Shown here piece by piece: positions 8,742-19,724 of a DNA stretch of 38,474 nucleotides. Positions within the stretch are counted from its first letter, which is position 1; the number at the start of each line of letters is the position of its first letter. Position numbers and translations under genes: made by a program. Origin of the DNA: Gemmatimonadota bacterium (GTDB lineage: Bacteria > Gemmatimonadota > Gemmatimonadetes > Gemmatimonadales > Gemmatimonadaceae); NCBI GenBank assembly GCA_003221805.1, contig QHUA01000143.1:10455-48928 (forward strand), given 5' to 3'. The notes beneath the pieces were generated by a model. That model was not told the origin of the DNA, did not search any database, and worked only from the letters and a program-made list of their open reading frames with translations.

Positions 8742-9236
8742 ATGAGCAAGAAGGAAGAATGGCGAACGATTGTCGCTTCTTCCCTCGACTGGGAGCAGGC
8801 ACACGCCTCGTTGGAGCACGCCTTGCGCGGACTCGCTCCCGAGCTGCGCGGTAAGCGTCCGACCGGATCTCCGCATTCCGTGTGGGAGCTGCTCGAGCAC
8901 ATTCGCATCACGCAGCGTGATTTGCTCGACTTCGTGCAGAATCCGAGCTACGAGGAGAAGCTCCAATGGCCCAAGGATTACTGGCCGCCGACTCCCGCGC
9001 CCGCCAGCGAAAAAGCGTGGAATGAAACCATTGCCGCCTGGCGAAAGGATCGAATGGCGCTAGAGCGATTTACGGTGGAGAGCGATGTCGATCTCACTTC
9101 GAAGATCCCGCGTGGCAGCGGTCAGACATATCTGCGAACGATTCTCGTCGCCGTCGATCACGCTTCCTATCACGTTGCGCAGATTGTTGGTGTGAGGCAG
9201 TCGATTGGCGCCTGGCCGCCGCCCAAATCGAAGTAG
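8742..9236 (+). CDS. DinB-family protein
   Basis: SLEHALRGLAPELRGKRPTGSPHSVWELLEHIRITQRDLLDF...LVAVDHASYHVAQIVGVRQSIGAWP. Confidence 0.85.
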   Translation: MSKKEEWRTIVASSLDWEQAHASLEHALRGLAPELRGKRPTGSPHSVWELLEHIRITQRDLLDFVQNPSYEEKLQWPKDYWPPTPAPASEKAWNETIAAWRKDRMALERFTVESDVDLTSKIPRGSGQTYLRTILVAVDHASYHVAQIVGVRQSIGAWPPPKSK

Positions 9237-9244
9237 CGGTGAGA

Positions 9245-9276
9245 GGGAAGCGGGAAGCGGGACGGGGGAAGCGGGG
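9245..9276 (+). repeat. GGGAAGC-type repeat cluster (GGGAAGCGGGAAGCGGGACGGGGGAAGCGGGG)
   Basis: Same heptamer unit as at 5736-5770; four or more G-runs spaced 2-4 nt apart. Confidence 0.85.
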
Positions 9277-9295
9277 CGCCGAATCGCGGGATAAT

Positions 9296-9733
9296 GTGCT
9301 GCCAAGTCGGGCGCCGGACCTGGTGGTGCTCTCGCGCGAGGACGCGGAGGCGTACGAGCCGCGGGGTCGCGAGGTCTGCATTTCGATTTCCGATCCCGAG
9401 GCCGATCCAGCTCGCATCTCACCGGGCTTCGCCGCCATTCTCAGACTTTCGTTTAATGACATCACCGAGATGGGGGAGCCGACTGACATCCTGTTCGCGC
9501 GTGAGCACGCGGCGGCGATCACGAAATTCATCGACAGTTGGCCCAGCGCCGAGCGCGTGGTTCTGCACTGCAATATGGGTGTGAGCAGGTCTCCCGGCGT
9601 AGCCCTTGGCTTGTGCGATCTACGAGGCTGGGCAACGGCGGCGCTGGAACGATCGCATCCGGGATGGAACCGTCTCGTGCGCTCGGTGATGAACGACTTG
9701 AAACCCATCACACGCGCATCGCGTAGAGCGTGA
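9296..9733 (+). CDS. Protein-tyrosine-phosphatase-like protein (HCX5R motif)
   Basis: VVLHCNMGVSRSPGVALGL matches HCX5R. ORF opens at GTG 9239, but GTG 9296 (MLPSRAPDLVVLSREDAEAY) is a likelier start that leaves the repeat outside the gene. Confidence 0.75.
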   Translation: MLPSRAPDLVVLSREDAEAYEPRGREVCISISDPEADPARISPGFAAILRLSFNDITEMGEPTDILFAREHAAAITKFIDSWPSAERVVLHCNMGVSRSPGVALGLCDLRGWATAALERSHPGWNRLVRSVMNDLKPITRASRRA

Positions 9734-9768
9734 AACTTCCCTTGCGTTGATTACACTCTGTCCGTAGC

Positions 9769-10206
9769 GTGAGCATCCAGCTTTCACCTCGATTGGAGGT
9801 GCGCATCGTGACTCGCGCAGTCGGACCCTTCGAAGTGTCCCTCAAGCCGCTACCGATGGATGACGAGCCGGGCAGCGATATGCTTGGCCGTATGTCGATC
9901 GACAAGCAGTTCCACGGCGATCTCGAGGGAACCAGCAAAGGTCAGATGCTGACGGGCGGTACGGCGATCAGGAATTCCGCCGGCTATGTGGCAATCGAGC
10001 GGGTCACCGGCTCTTTGAAGGGGAGGAAGGGGTCGTTCATCCTCCAGCACACGGGGATCATGAACCGGGGCGCGCCGTCCCTGGTGATTACGATCGTCCC
10101 CGACTCGGGTACGGGGCAGCTGGATGGAATCCGGGGCACGATGGCGATCAAGATCGAGGGCGGGAAACATTCGTACGAGCTCAACTATACGCTCGGCATG
10201 CCCTGA
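9769..10206 (+). CDS. DUF3224 family protein
   Basis: FEVSLKPLP...MSIDKQFHGDLEGTSKGQML...GYVAIERVTGSLKGRKGSFILQHTG...VPDSGTGQLDGIRGTMAI. Confidence 0.85.
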   Translation: MSIQLSPRLEVRIVTRAVGPFEVSLKPLPMDDEPGSDMLGRMSIDKQFHGDLEGTSKGQMLTGGTAIRNSAGYVAIERVTGSLKGRKGSFILQHTGIMNRGAPSLVITIVPDSGTGQLDGIRGTMAIKIEGGKHSYELNYTLGMP

Positions 10207-10228
10207 CTGGAAAAGCGCTCCACAATGA

Positions 10229-10262
10229 TTTTGAAAGTGGAGCCAACCTTTTGAAACCGGAG
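10229..10262 (+). promoter_or_regulatory. Direct repeat TTTTGAAANNGGAG at exact 20-bp period upstream of the TonB receptor gene
   Basis: TTTTGAAAGTGGAG (10229-10242) and TTTTGAAACCGGAG (10249-10262). The first overlaps inverted repeat GCTCCAC(10217-10223)/GTGGAGC(10237-10243). Confidence 0.55.
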
Positions 10263-10350
10263 AGCGTCAAAACCGTAGTGCGGGGATGAAGTTCGGGGTT
10301 TTTCCCCACCTTCTGACCCTCGTCTCCACTTCTCCATGAGAGCTGGCCCT

Positions 10351-12831
10351 ATGAAGCGCATCCTGTTCGCATTACTCGCTCTCGTCCTCAATCTCGCCGC
10401 GGTCTCACTCCCTGCACAGAATCCGGGTGGTCAACCGGGTGCGCAGCAGCAAGCGCCAGGCGGTGAAGTTTGTGGCAGCATCGTCGCCGCGGATAGCGGG
10501 GGCGCCGCCGTGCCGCGACCAGCGATCGCCGTTCGAAGCAAGGCGGACGGCAAGCTCGTTACGGGCGTCTACGGTGCGGAAGACGGAACGTTCCGCATCC
10601 AGGGACTTCGTCCAGGAACCTATTACTTGAGAGTCGGTGGAATCGGCTTTACTCCACTGAACACTCCGGAGTTCACGATCGCTCCGACCTCACCGGTCGC
10701 GGATGTCGGCAGCATCAAGCTTTCCCGCGTCTCGGTGCAGTTGCAGAGCGTGCAGATCACCGGCGAGAAGCCGACGGTCATCATCGAGCCCGATCGCAAT
10801 ACCTATAAGGCAAAGGACGTCGCGCCGGCAGCTGCCAACGCCAGCGACGTGTTGCAGGCTACCCCGTCGGTTGAAGTCGATGCCGATGGCAAGGTCAGCC
10901 TGCGCGGCAACGAGAACGTCGCGATCCAGATCAACGGCCGGCCGACTCCGATCAAGGGTCCACAGCTGGCCGCGTACCTGAAGCAGATTCCGGCGAACAT
11001 CGTCGAGCGCATCGAGGTCGTTCCGAATCCTTCCGCCAAGTACGATCCGGAAGGAATGGCCGGCATCATCAACATAGTGTTGAAGGCCAACACCGATCTC
11101 GGACTTAGTGGCGGTCTGAACACCGGCTTCGCCACAGCCAGCCGATTCAACACCGGCACTAACCTTGGCTATCAGCAGGGGGCGGTTACGCTTTTCGGTA
11201 CCTACGGCTTCAATTCCGACGATCGTGGAATCGTGGGAATCAACGATCGCCAGCGTTTCAGTCCGAGTGGATCGACACTCGACTTCCAGAACCAGGACAT
11301 TGATGGATCTACCAAAAACGGCGGACACAACTTTACGGGCAATATCGACTACAAGCTCACCGACAAGGACGTCGTCTCGAACTCGATGACCGTGAATCGT
11401 CGTCACGGCAACGATGCGGCACTCGCCGGCTACGAGGACCTCGATGCGAATCAGGCATTCGTCGACCGGTACGTGATGGATCGCAACACCAAATCACGCG
11501 GTCTGGTTTGGGATAATTCTCTCTCGTGGAAGCACACGATCCAGCCTCGCGTCCATGAGCTCTCCACCGAAGTGCGCTACAACCGTTCGCGGGATGAAAA
11601 CAACATGCTGCTGTGGCGTGAGCCGCAGAATCCCGACGGATCGAGCGCTGGCTCTCCTTTTCAGGGCGAGACTGACGCCACCAATGGGCTGACGCGGCAG
11701 TTGACAGCGCAGGCGGACTACACTCGTCCGCTATGGGCGAAATCGAAGCTGGAGTCGGGCGTGAAGGAAACCGACCGCTGGCTCGACCAGGATTTCATCG
11801 TTTACAAGGACGCGCTCGGCGATGGCAATTGGGCGTTGAGCAATCTGAGCAACACTTTCACCTTCAACGACCGCGTGCATGCCGGCTACGGCGTGTTGAG
11901 CCAGAGCGTTGGAAAGTTCGATCTGCAAGCCGGCCTGCGCGCCGAGTGGGCGAGCCGCGATTTCAACCTGGTAAACGCGCAAAGCTATCCGTACAGCTAT
12001 CACAGCCTGTTTCCGAGCGGCGTCATCATGTACAAGCCGAGTGAGCAGACTCAGCTCAAGGTCAGTTACTCTCGGCGCATTCGTAGACCCGGGACACAGG
12101 AGCTGAATCCATTCCCGGTGTTCTTCGATCAGCAGAACGTTTTCATTGGCAATCCGCGCCTGAATCCGGAGTACACTGATGCGATCGAGCTCGGCATGAG
12201 TAAGACAGGCCAGCTCGGCTCGATCCAGCTGTCGCCGTTCTACCGCCGCACTACCGATGTGATTCGTGTCAACATCAACACTGCTGACACGGTGGATGGT
12301 CGCGAGGTTACTTCGGTAAGCTTCCAGAATCTGGACAAGAGCAACTCCTGGGGCACCGATCTGAACGGGTCGCTGCGGCTCGGTCCCAAGCTCAATGCCT
12401 TCGGCGGATTCAACATCTTCAAGATGGTTACGGACGGCGGCTCGCAATCGGCGCTGTCATCGAATGCCGTCACCTGGTCGTATCGTGTCAACGCAACGAC
12501 GCAAATAAATCCAACTGTGATTCTGCAGGCGAACTACTGGTACCGGGCGCCAATGACCATTGAGAAGGGGCGCTTCTCGCGCATGCAGATGGCGAACATC
12601 ACCCTGCGCAAGAAGCTCGATGGATACAACATGAGCGTCGCCGTTCGCTTCCAGGATCCGTTCGACACCATGAAATTCAGGATCAAAGCGGGCGACGACA
12701 ACCTCGAACAGATCACTGCCCGCAAGTTCGGGGTAAGAGCGACGTACCTGACGTTCCAGTGGAATTACGGACAGGCGCCGAAGGTTCGTCTGCCACAGGA
12801 TCAACCGCCGCCGCAGCCCGTATTCCCATAA
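10351..12831 (+). CDS. TonB-dependent receptor with N-terminal carboxypeptidase-regulatory-like domain
   Basis: Signal peptide; CGSIVAADSGGAAVPRPAIAV...TFRIQGLRPGTYYLRVGGIGF; plug domain VSLRGNENVAIQINGRPTP...ANIVERIEVVPNPSAKYDPEGMAGIINIVLK; beta-barrel C-terminus. Confidence 0.93.
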   Translation: MKRILFALLALVLNLAAVSLPAQNPGGQPGAQQQAPGGEVCGSIVAADSGGAAVPRPAIAVRSKADGKLVTGVYGAEDGTFRIQGLRPGTYYLRVGGIGFTPLNTPEFTIAPTSPVADVGSIKLSRVSVQLQSVQITGEKPTVIIEPDRNTYKAKDVAPAAANASDVLQATPSVEVDADGKVSLRGNENVAIQINGRPTPIKGPQLAAYLKQIPANIVERIEVVPNPSAKYDPEGMAGIINIVLKANTDLGLSGGLNTGFATASRFNTGTNLGYQQGAVTLFGTYGFNSDDRGIVGINDRQRFSPSGSTLDFQNQDIDGSTKNGGHNFTGNIDYKLTDKDVVSNSMTVNRRHGNDAALAGYEDLDANQAFVDRYVMDRNTKSRGLVWDNSLSWKHTIQPRVHELSTEVRYNRSRDENNMLLWREPQNPDGSSAGSPFQGETDATNGLTRQLTAQADYTRPLWAKSKLESGVKETDRWLDQDFIVYKDALGDGNWALSNLSNTFTFNDRVHAGYGVLSQSVGKFDLQAGLRAEWASRDFNLVNAQSYPYSYHSLFPSGVIMYKPSEQTQLKVSYSRRIRRPGTQELNPFPVFFDQQNVFIGNPRLNPEYTDAIELGMSKTGQLGSIQLSPFYRRTTDVIRVNINTADTVDGREVTSVSFQNLDKSNSWGTDLNGSLRLGPKLNAFGGFNIFKMVTDGGSQSALSSNAVTWSYRVNATTQINPTVILQANYWYRAPMTIEKGRFSRMQMANITLRKKLDGYNMSVAVRFQDPFDTMKFRIKAGDDNLEQITARKFGVRATYLTFQWNYGQAPKVRLPQDQPPPQPVFP

Positions 12832-12853
12832 CGCCCGCGGGCACGGCACATGC

Positions 12854-12892
12854 GCCATCCCGTCTTCGGTCCTAAAAGGGAGACGGGATGGC
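12854..12892 (+). promoter_or_regulatory. Perfect 12-bp inverted repeat enclosing the ATG of the 12888 ORF
   Basis: GCCATCCCGTCT (12854-12865) ... 15-nt loop with AAAAGGG ... AGACGGGATGGC (12881-12892); start ATG 12888-12890 lies in the right arm. Confidence 0.8.
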
Positions 12893-13130
12893 AGACGAAA
12901 GAGATAAAGAACCGACGATTCCGCGCTCAACCGACGAAGAGAACCAGCCAGTAGACACGACTTCGGCGGAGCCGCTGCGCAAGGCGAAGATAGAAGAGCC
13001 GAAGAAGGAAGACCCGGACGAGGAGGAGCAGAATCCGCCACGCACGACCCGCGGATTTTTCACAGCGCCGAAGTTCGGATCGGCAGGGAGCGGGGGAGCG
13101 GAGTTCGAGCCGGGACCGGAGAGAGACTAG
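12888..13130 (+). CDS. Small highly charged, probably disordered hypothetical protein
   Basis: MADERDKEPTIPRSTDEENQPVDTTSAEPLRKAKIEEPKKEDPDEEEQNPP...; SD AAGGGAG just upstream. Confidence 0.55.
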   Translation: MADERDKEPTIPRSTDEENQPVDTTSAEPLRKAKIEEPKKEDPDEEEQNPPRTTRGFFTAPKFGSAGSGGAEFEPGPERD

Positions 13131-13157
13131 AGGTCTCAGGAGGCAGTTGCAGTAACC

Positions 13158-13197
13158 AAAGTCGCAGACCGATAGCAGATTATCGGCTGCGACTTTT
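13158..13197 (+). terminator. Terminator-like hairpin
   Basis: AAAGTCGCAGACCGATA / GCAGAT / TATCGGCTGCGACTTTT: 16-bp stem with one bulged base, ending in a short T-run, between ORFs 12888-13130 and 13212. Confidence 0.7.
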
Positions 13198-13211
13198 GAG
13201 TAGGGGGACCG

Positions 13212-13655
13212 ATGCCCTCGATGTTCGACGCCGCGACGCGGCTCCGATTCCAGCGACGGATTGAGACGCTGACTCCGCAAAGCGAGCGGCTATGGGGGAC
13301 TTTGTCCCCGGAGAGAATGGTCTGCCATTTATCCGACCAGGTGCGACTCGCACTCGGTGAGCTCCCCACGCGGCGAGGGTCGGGGCCAATGAGTTTCGCC
13401 CCGATACGCTGGCTGCTAATCGACGTGATGCCGTGGCCCCACGGAACGAAAGGACCACCAGAAGCCTTCAAGACTCAGCCAGCGGTATGGAGCCGCGACG
13501 TTGCCTCGCTCGGTGCTCTGCTGGAGCGCTTCGCTACACTGGCTGGCCAGCGCGACTGGCCGGATCATCCGCTATTTGGTCGCATGTCAGGACCGCTGTG
13601 GGGGCGGCTTACGTGTAAGCACTTCGATCATCACCTCCGTCAGTTCGGAGTGTAA
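13212..13655 (+). CDS. DUF1569 (DinB-like) family protein
   Basis: LSPERMVCHLSDQVRLALGE...HPLFGRMSGPLWGRLTCKHFDHHLRQFGV. Confidence 0.75.
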   Translation: MPSMFDAATRLRFQRRIETLTPQSERLWGTLSPERMVCHLSDQVRLALGELPTRRGSGPMSFAPIRWLLIDVMPWPHGTKGPPEAFKTQPAVWSRDVASLGALLERFATLAGQRDWPDHPLFGRMSGPLWGRLTCKHFDHHLRQFGV

Positions 13656-13661
13656 GCGCTC

Positions 13662-15612
<1,951 letters not shown>

Positions 15613-15715
15613 TTTCCTTGACATTGCTTTGCGCGTCATCACAACTTCTGGCTTCCCCGGCTCGAATTTTCATAGTTCCGGCGTCACACTACCCTCGCCT
15701 TATCGGAGTTATCTA

Positions 15716-17221
15716 ATGGGCTTATGGACGAAGAAGAGCATCGCTGTCCTGCAGGCTGAGGCGGCGGGTGAAACGACGGAGCATACACTCCGCCGCGCAC
15801 TCGGCGCGCTGAATCTCACGACGCTGGGCATCGGGGCCATCATCGGCGCCGGAATTTTCGTGCTGACTGGAACTGCCGCCGCGAGATACGCGGGGCCCGC
15901 CATTGTCATCTCGTTTATTGTATCCGGATTGGGATGCCTTTTTGCCGGCCTCTGCTACGCCGAGTTCGCCAGCATGATTCCCGTCGCCGGCAGCGCGTAC
16001 ACATACGGGTACGCGACGCTCGGTGAATTCATCGCCTGGATCATCGGCTGGGACCTGATCCTCGAGTATCTCTTCGGAGCGTCGACTGTCGCGGTAGGTT
16101 GGTCCGGGTACTTCGATGCCTTCATGCAACAGATAGGAGTGCACTTACCAAAGTCATTCACAAGTGCGCCCTATTTCTACGCCGACGCTCCTGAATTGGA
16201 CCCCGTGACCCAGGCCGTCATCCACCCAGCCGGCTTCTCGCACGTACCCGGCGCAGTCATGAATCTTCCGGCGGTCGTTCTTATCGCGCTGATGTCCACG
16301 CTTCTCGTCATTGGTATCAAAGAGTCGGCGCGCTTCAACAACTTCATCGTCATTCTCAAAGTCACGATCGTCCTGCTGGTGATCGGCTTCGGATTTATGT
16401 ACGTGAATCAGGCCAACTGGCATCCGTTCCTCCCCGCGAACACCGGCCAATACGGTCATTATGGCTGGAGCGGCATCGTGCGAGGTGCCGCAGTGGTCTT
16501 CTTCGCCTACATAGGATTCGATGCCGTATCGACCGCGGCCCAGGAGGCGAAGAATCCACAAAAGGACATGCCCATAGGAATTCTTGGCTCTCTTGCGATC
16601 TGCACCGTGCTGTACATCCTGATGGCGCTGGTGATGACGGGACTCGCCAGCTACAGGGACCTCGACGTCCCGCACCCGGTGTTCGTCGCCATCGAGAAGG
16701 CTGGTCCGGCGCTCGCCTGGCTCGCATCGGTCATCAACATCGGTGCGATCGCCGGTCTCGCCTCGGTTGTACTGGTGATGCTCATGGGACAGCCGCGCGT
16801 ATTCTATTCGATGGCTCGCGACGGATTACTGCCGTCGGTTTTCGGCAAAGTCCATCCGAAATTCAAGACTCCCTACGTCACAACGATTCTCACCGGAATC
16901 GTTGCTGCTGTCATGGCGGGACTTTTCCCGATCGGTCTGCTGGGTGAGCTGGTTTCCATCGGGACGCTGCTCGCGTTCGTGATTGTCTGCGCCGGCATCA
17001 TCGCGCTGCGGTACAAGTCGCCGAACCTGGCGCGTCCATTTCGGACTCCGCTGGTGCCCCTTGTTCCGATTCTCGGTATCCTCATCTGCGGTTACATGAT
17101 GTACAGTCTGCCCGCTGCTACCTGGGAGCGACTGATCTACTGGATGATCCTCGGTCTCGTGATCTACTTCACTTACAGCAGACGTCATTCGAAGCTGGCG
17201 CGCGCGGAAGGCAGTGCTTGA
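15716..17221 (+). CDS. APC-family (cationic amino-acid transporter-like) permease
   Basis: LRRALGALNLTTLGIGAIIGAGIFVLTGTAAARYAGPAIVISFIVSGLGCLFAGLCYAEFASMIPVAGSAYTYGYATLGEFIAWIIGWDLILEY. Confidence 0.92.
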   Translation: MGLWTKKSIAVLQAEAAGETTEHTLRRALGALNLTTLGIGAIIGAGIFVLTGTAAARYAGPAIVISFIVSGLGCLFAGLCYAEFASMIPVAGSAYTYGYATLGEFIAWIIGWDLILEYLFGASTVAVGWSGYFDAFMQQIGVHLPKSFTSAPYFYADAPELDPVTQAVIHPAGFSHVPGAVMNLPAVVLIALMSTLLVIGIKESARFNNFIVILKVTIVLLVIGFGFMYVNQANWHPFLPANTGQYGHYGWSGIVRGAAVVFFAYIGFDAVSTAAQEAKNPQKDMPIGILGSLAICTVLYILMALVMTGLASYRDLDVPHPVFVAIEKAGPALAWLASVINIGAIAGLASVVLVMLMGQPRVFYSMARDGLLPSVFGKVHPKFKTPYVTTILTGIVAAVMAGLFPIGLLGELVSIGTLLAFVIVCAGIIALRYKSPNLARPFRTPLVPLVPILGILICGYMMYSLPAATWERLIYWMILGLVIYFTYSRRHSKLARAEGSA

Positions 17222-18248
17222 TCTTCTAAGCGTCCCCCAGCAGCGACGGGAGTCGATCGGGCGTCTCGCGCAGGAGCTTCGCGCGGGGCGCTCTGTCGCT
17301 ATATCGACTCACATCAACGCCGACGGTGATGGCTGCGGATCGGAGACCGCGCTGTCGCGACTGCTAGGTCAGATGGGAATTCGCTCGAAGATCGTGAATC
17401 CCACGCCTTGGCCGGAGATGTACAGGTTCCTCCTCGGAGACGACGTGCGCGACGCGAGTGACGGGGGCGCGAAAGCGCTCAAAGAGGCGGACGTCCTCGT
17501 TGTACTCGACATCTCCGATGTAAAGCGACTGGGCGTGCTCGCTGAGGCGGTGAGGCGGTTGACGATTCCCAAACTGGTGATCGACCATCACCTGCCGAGT
17601 GACGAGCCGCCGAGCAAGCTGATGCTCGCCGACACTACCGCCTGCGCAACCGGTGAGCTGATTTACGACTTCGCTACGTGTATCGGCCTGAAGATCACGC
17701 CGGAGATCGCGCGAGCTCTGTATGTGGCGCTGCTCACCGACACCGGCGGATTCCGTTTCAGCAATACGACGGCGCGGTGCCTGAGCATCGCCGGACAGCT
17801 GATCGCGTCCGGCGTCGAGCCTGAAGAGATGTACGGTCGATTGTACGCGTCCATGCCCGTCGGACGCTTGCACCTTCTCCGTGATGCATTGGCGACTTTG
17901 GAAGTTGACCCTGAGTATGGAATCTCCTGGATCTCGGTCGCCGCCGGCGCCGCCGAGCAATACGGGTTGAGATCGGAAGATCTAGAGGGAATTGCCGAGC
18001 ATCCGCGGTCAATCGGCGGGACACGGCTGGCGATTTTCTTCCGCGACCTCGGTCACGATAAGGTGAAGGTCTCCTTTCGCAGCACCGGCGATGTCGACGT
18101 CAACAAGTTTGCAAAGCAATTTGGTGGCGGCGGCCATGCCCGCGCTGCCGGCGCGCTGATCGAAGGCGATCTGGAAGTTGTGCAGAAGAAGGTGGTTGCG
18201 GCAGCTCGAGAGTTTCTTGCTGCGGAAGACAAGGAAGGCGTGGCTTAG
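17214..18248 (+). CDS. nrnA: DHH-family phosphoesterase (NrnA-like oligoribonuclease/pAp phosphatase)
   Basis: STHINADGDGCGSE..., VVLDISD, VIDHHLPSD, LLTDTGGFRFSNTT, FGGGGHARAAGA (DHH/DHHA1 motifs). Confidence 0.85.
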   Translation: MLDLLSVPQQRRESIGRLAQELRAGRSVAISTHINADGDGCGSETALSRLLGQMGIRSKIVNPTPWPEMYRFLLGDDVRDASDGGAKALKEADVLVVLDISDVKRLGVLAEAVRRLTIPKLVIDHHLPSDEPPSKLMLADTTACATGELIYDFATCIGLKITPEIARALYVALLTDTGGFRFSNTTARCLSIAGQLIASGVEPEEMYGRLYASMPVGRLHLLRDALATLEVDPEYGISWISVAAGAAEQYGLRSEDLEGIAEHPRSIGGTRLAIFFRDLGHDKVKVSFRSTGDVDVNKFAKQFGGGGHARAAGALIEGDLEVVQKKVVAAAREFLAAEDKEGVA

Positions 18249-18296
18249 CGCGTTCCACCCGTAGCCACCGCTGTGCGCTTCCTCTAACTTGACCGC

Positions 18297-18575
18297 ATGA
18301 GCGTCCTCCGCAAACGATCACGTTCACAGGCCGACGTCGAGCATCAGATTCGCCACGAGCTGTCGGAAATCCTGCCGATCCTCAGAATCGAGCATTGCTC
18401 GATCGAGCTCGACGCGTTTGACGCCGCGACGGGGACAGCGGTGCTCCATGTCATGGGCGGTTGCAAGGACTGCGACGCGTCGGCGGTAACGTTCATGCAG
18501 GGGATCGAAGTTCAGCTCAAACGGCGCATCGCTGAGCTGAAGTTCGTCGTCGCCAATGTAGACTCCACGGCATGA
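18297..18575 (+). CDS. NifU C-terminal-domain Fe-S scaffold protein
   Basis: GTAVLHVMGGCKDCDASAVTFMQGIEVQLKRRI with the CxxC of NifU-C. Confidence 0.85.
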   Translation: MSVLRKRSRSQADVEHQIRHELSEILPILRIEHCSIELDAFDAATGTAVLHVMGGCKDCDASAVTFMQGIEVQLKRRIAELKFVVANVDSTA

Positions 18576-19678
18576 GCGCTAATCTTCAGGAACGCGTCAC
18601 GGATGCCCTCTCGCGTATCCGGAACAACCGGGTCGGCGCCAACGTCATCGAAGCGGAAATGGTGCGCGACATTGCGACGACCACTGATGGAAAGGTCAGG
18701 CTCAGCCTGTTGCTCACCGCCGATGATGACGCGACGGTGGTGCGCGAAGTGAGACAGACCCTGCAGCAGGTACCTGGCGTGACCGACGTTCGTGTCGACG
18801 TGAAAGATGCGTCGCAAGTCAAGAGTGCGCCGCCAGCCAGAAAGCCGCCGCGGCCTCTTCCAGTGATGGGGCAGGAGCCGCAATCACAGCGAGCCGCCGT
18901 CCCCGCGCCCACGCCTGTTGCCTATCCACACCTCGGCAACATCATCGCCATCTCCAGCGGCAAGGGCGGCGTCGGGAAGTCGACCGTCGCCGCTAACCTG
19001 GCTGTGGCCCTGGCGAAACAGAGCGCGCGCGTTGGGCTGATGGACGCGGACATCTACGGACCCAACATCCCGCGGATGATGGGCGTCAACGCTCCACCGC
19101 CCGTGGAAAACGAGAAGATCATCCCGCTCCAGGCATACGGCGTCAAAATCATGAGCCTCGGCTTCATGATCGAGCGCGACCAGCCGGCGATCTGGCGCGG
19201 TCCGATAATCATGAAAATCATCACCCAGTTTCTGCGCGACGTGCAGTGGGGCGAGCTCGATTATTTCCTCGTCGACATGCCCCCTGGGACCGGCGACGCA
19301 CAGCTGTCGCTGGTGCAGGCGACGATGGTGCACGGCGCCATCATCGTTACCACGCCCCAGGAAGTAGCATCGGGCGACGCGTTGCGCGGAGCGAAGATGT
19401 TCCAGCGGGTCGCCGTTCCAGTGCTCGGCGTGGTCGAGAACATGAGTTATTTCGTTTGTCCGAACTGCGAGGAGAAGCACTACATCTTCGGCCAGGGCGG
19501 TGGGCGCCGTCTCGCTGAGGAGCTCGACGTGCCGTTGCTTGGGGAGATACCGTTCTTCCCGGGCGTTTTGTCGGGAGGCGACCGTGGGGAGCCGATCGTC
19601 GTCAGCGAGCCAAACACGGCTGCCGCGCAGGCTCTGCTCGATCTTGCTGGACGCCTGAGTGGGGTGCTCGCCAGTTAG
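18572..19678 (+). CDS. mrp: Mrp/ApbC/NBP35-type P-loop Fe-S carrier ATPase
   Basis: IIAISSGKGGVGKSTVAANLAVALAKQSARVGLMDADIYGPNIPRMMG...DMPPGTGDAQLSL; N-terminal DUF59-like region; C-terminal CPNC. Confidence 0.95.
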   Translation: MSANLQERVTDALSRIRNNRVGANVIEAEMVRDIATTTDGKVRLSLLLTADDDATVVREVRQTLQQVPGVTDVRVDVKDASQVKSAPPARKPPRPLPVMGQEPQSQRAAVPAPTPVAYPHLGNIIAISSGKGGVGKSTVAANLAVALAKQSARVGLMDADIYGPNIPRMMGVNAPPPVENEKIIPLQAYGVKIMSLGFMIERDQPAIWRGPIIMKIITQFLRDVQWGELDYFLVDMPPGTGDAQLSLVQATMVHGAIIVTTPQEVASGDALRGAKMFQRVAVPVLGVVENMSYFVCPNCEEKHYIFGQGGGRRLAEELDVPLLGEIPFFPGVLSGGDRGEPIVVSEPNTAAAQALLDLAGRLSGVLAS

Positions 19679-19724
19679 GCTGTTACTGCGTTCTTCTTTG
19701 GTCTGGTGCGCCACCAGGAGAGTA

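Noticed and set aside
10690-12447. Two 238-aa - strand ORFs inside the TonB receptor
   Set aside because: Antisense shadows; no domain signatures.
15618-15646. TTGACA upstream of the APC permease as a full promoter
   Set aside because: Good -35 but no acceptable -10 at 16-18 nt (ACAACT/CAACTT).
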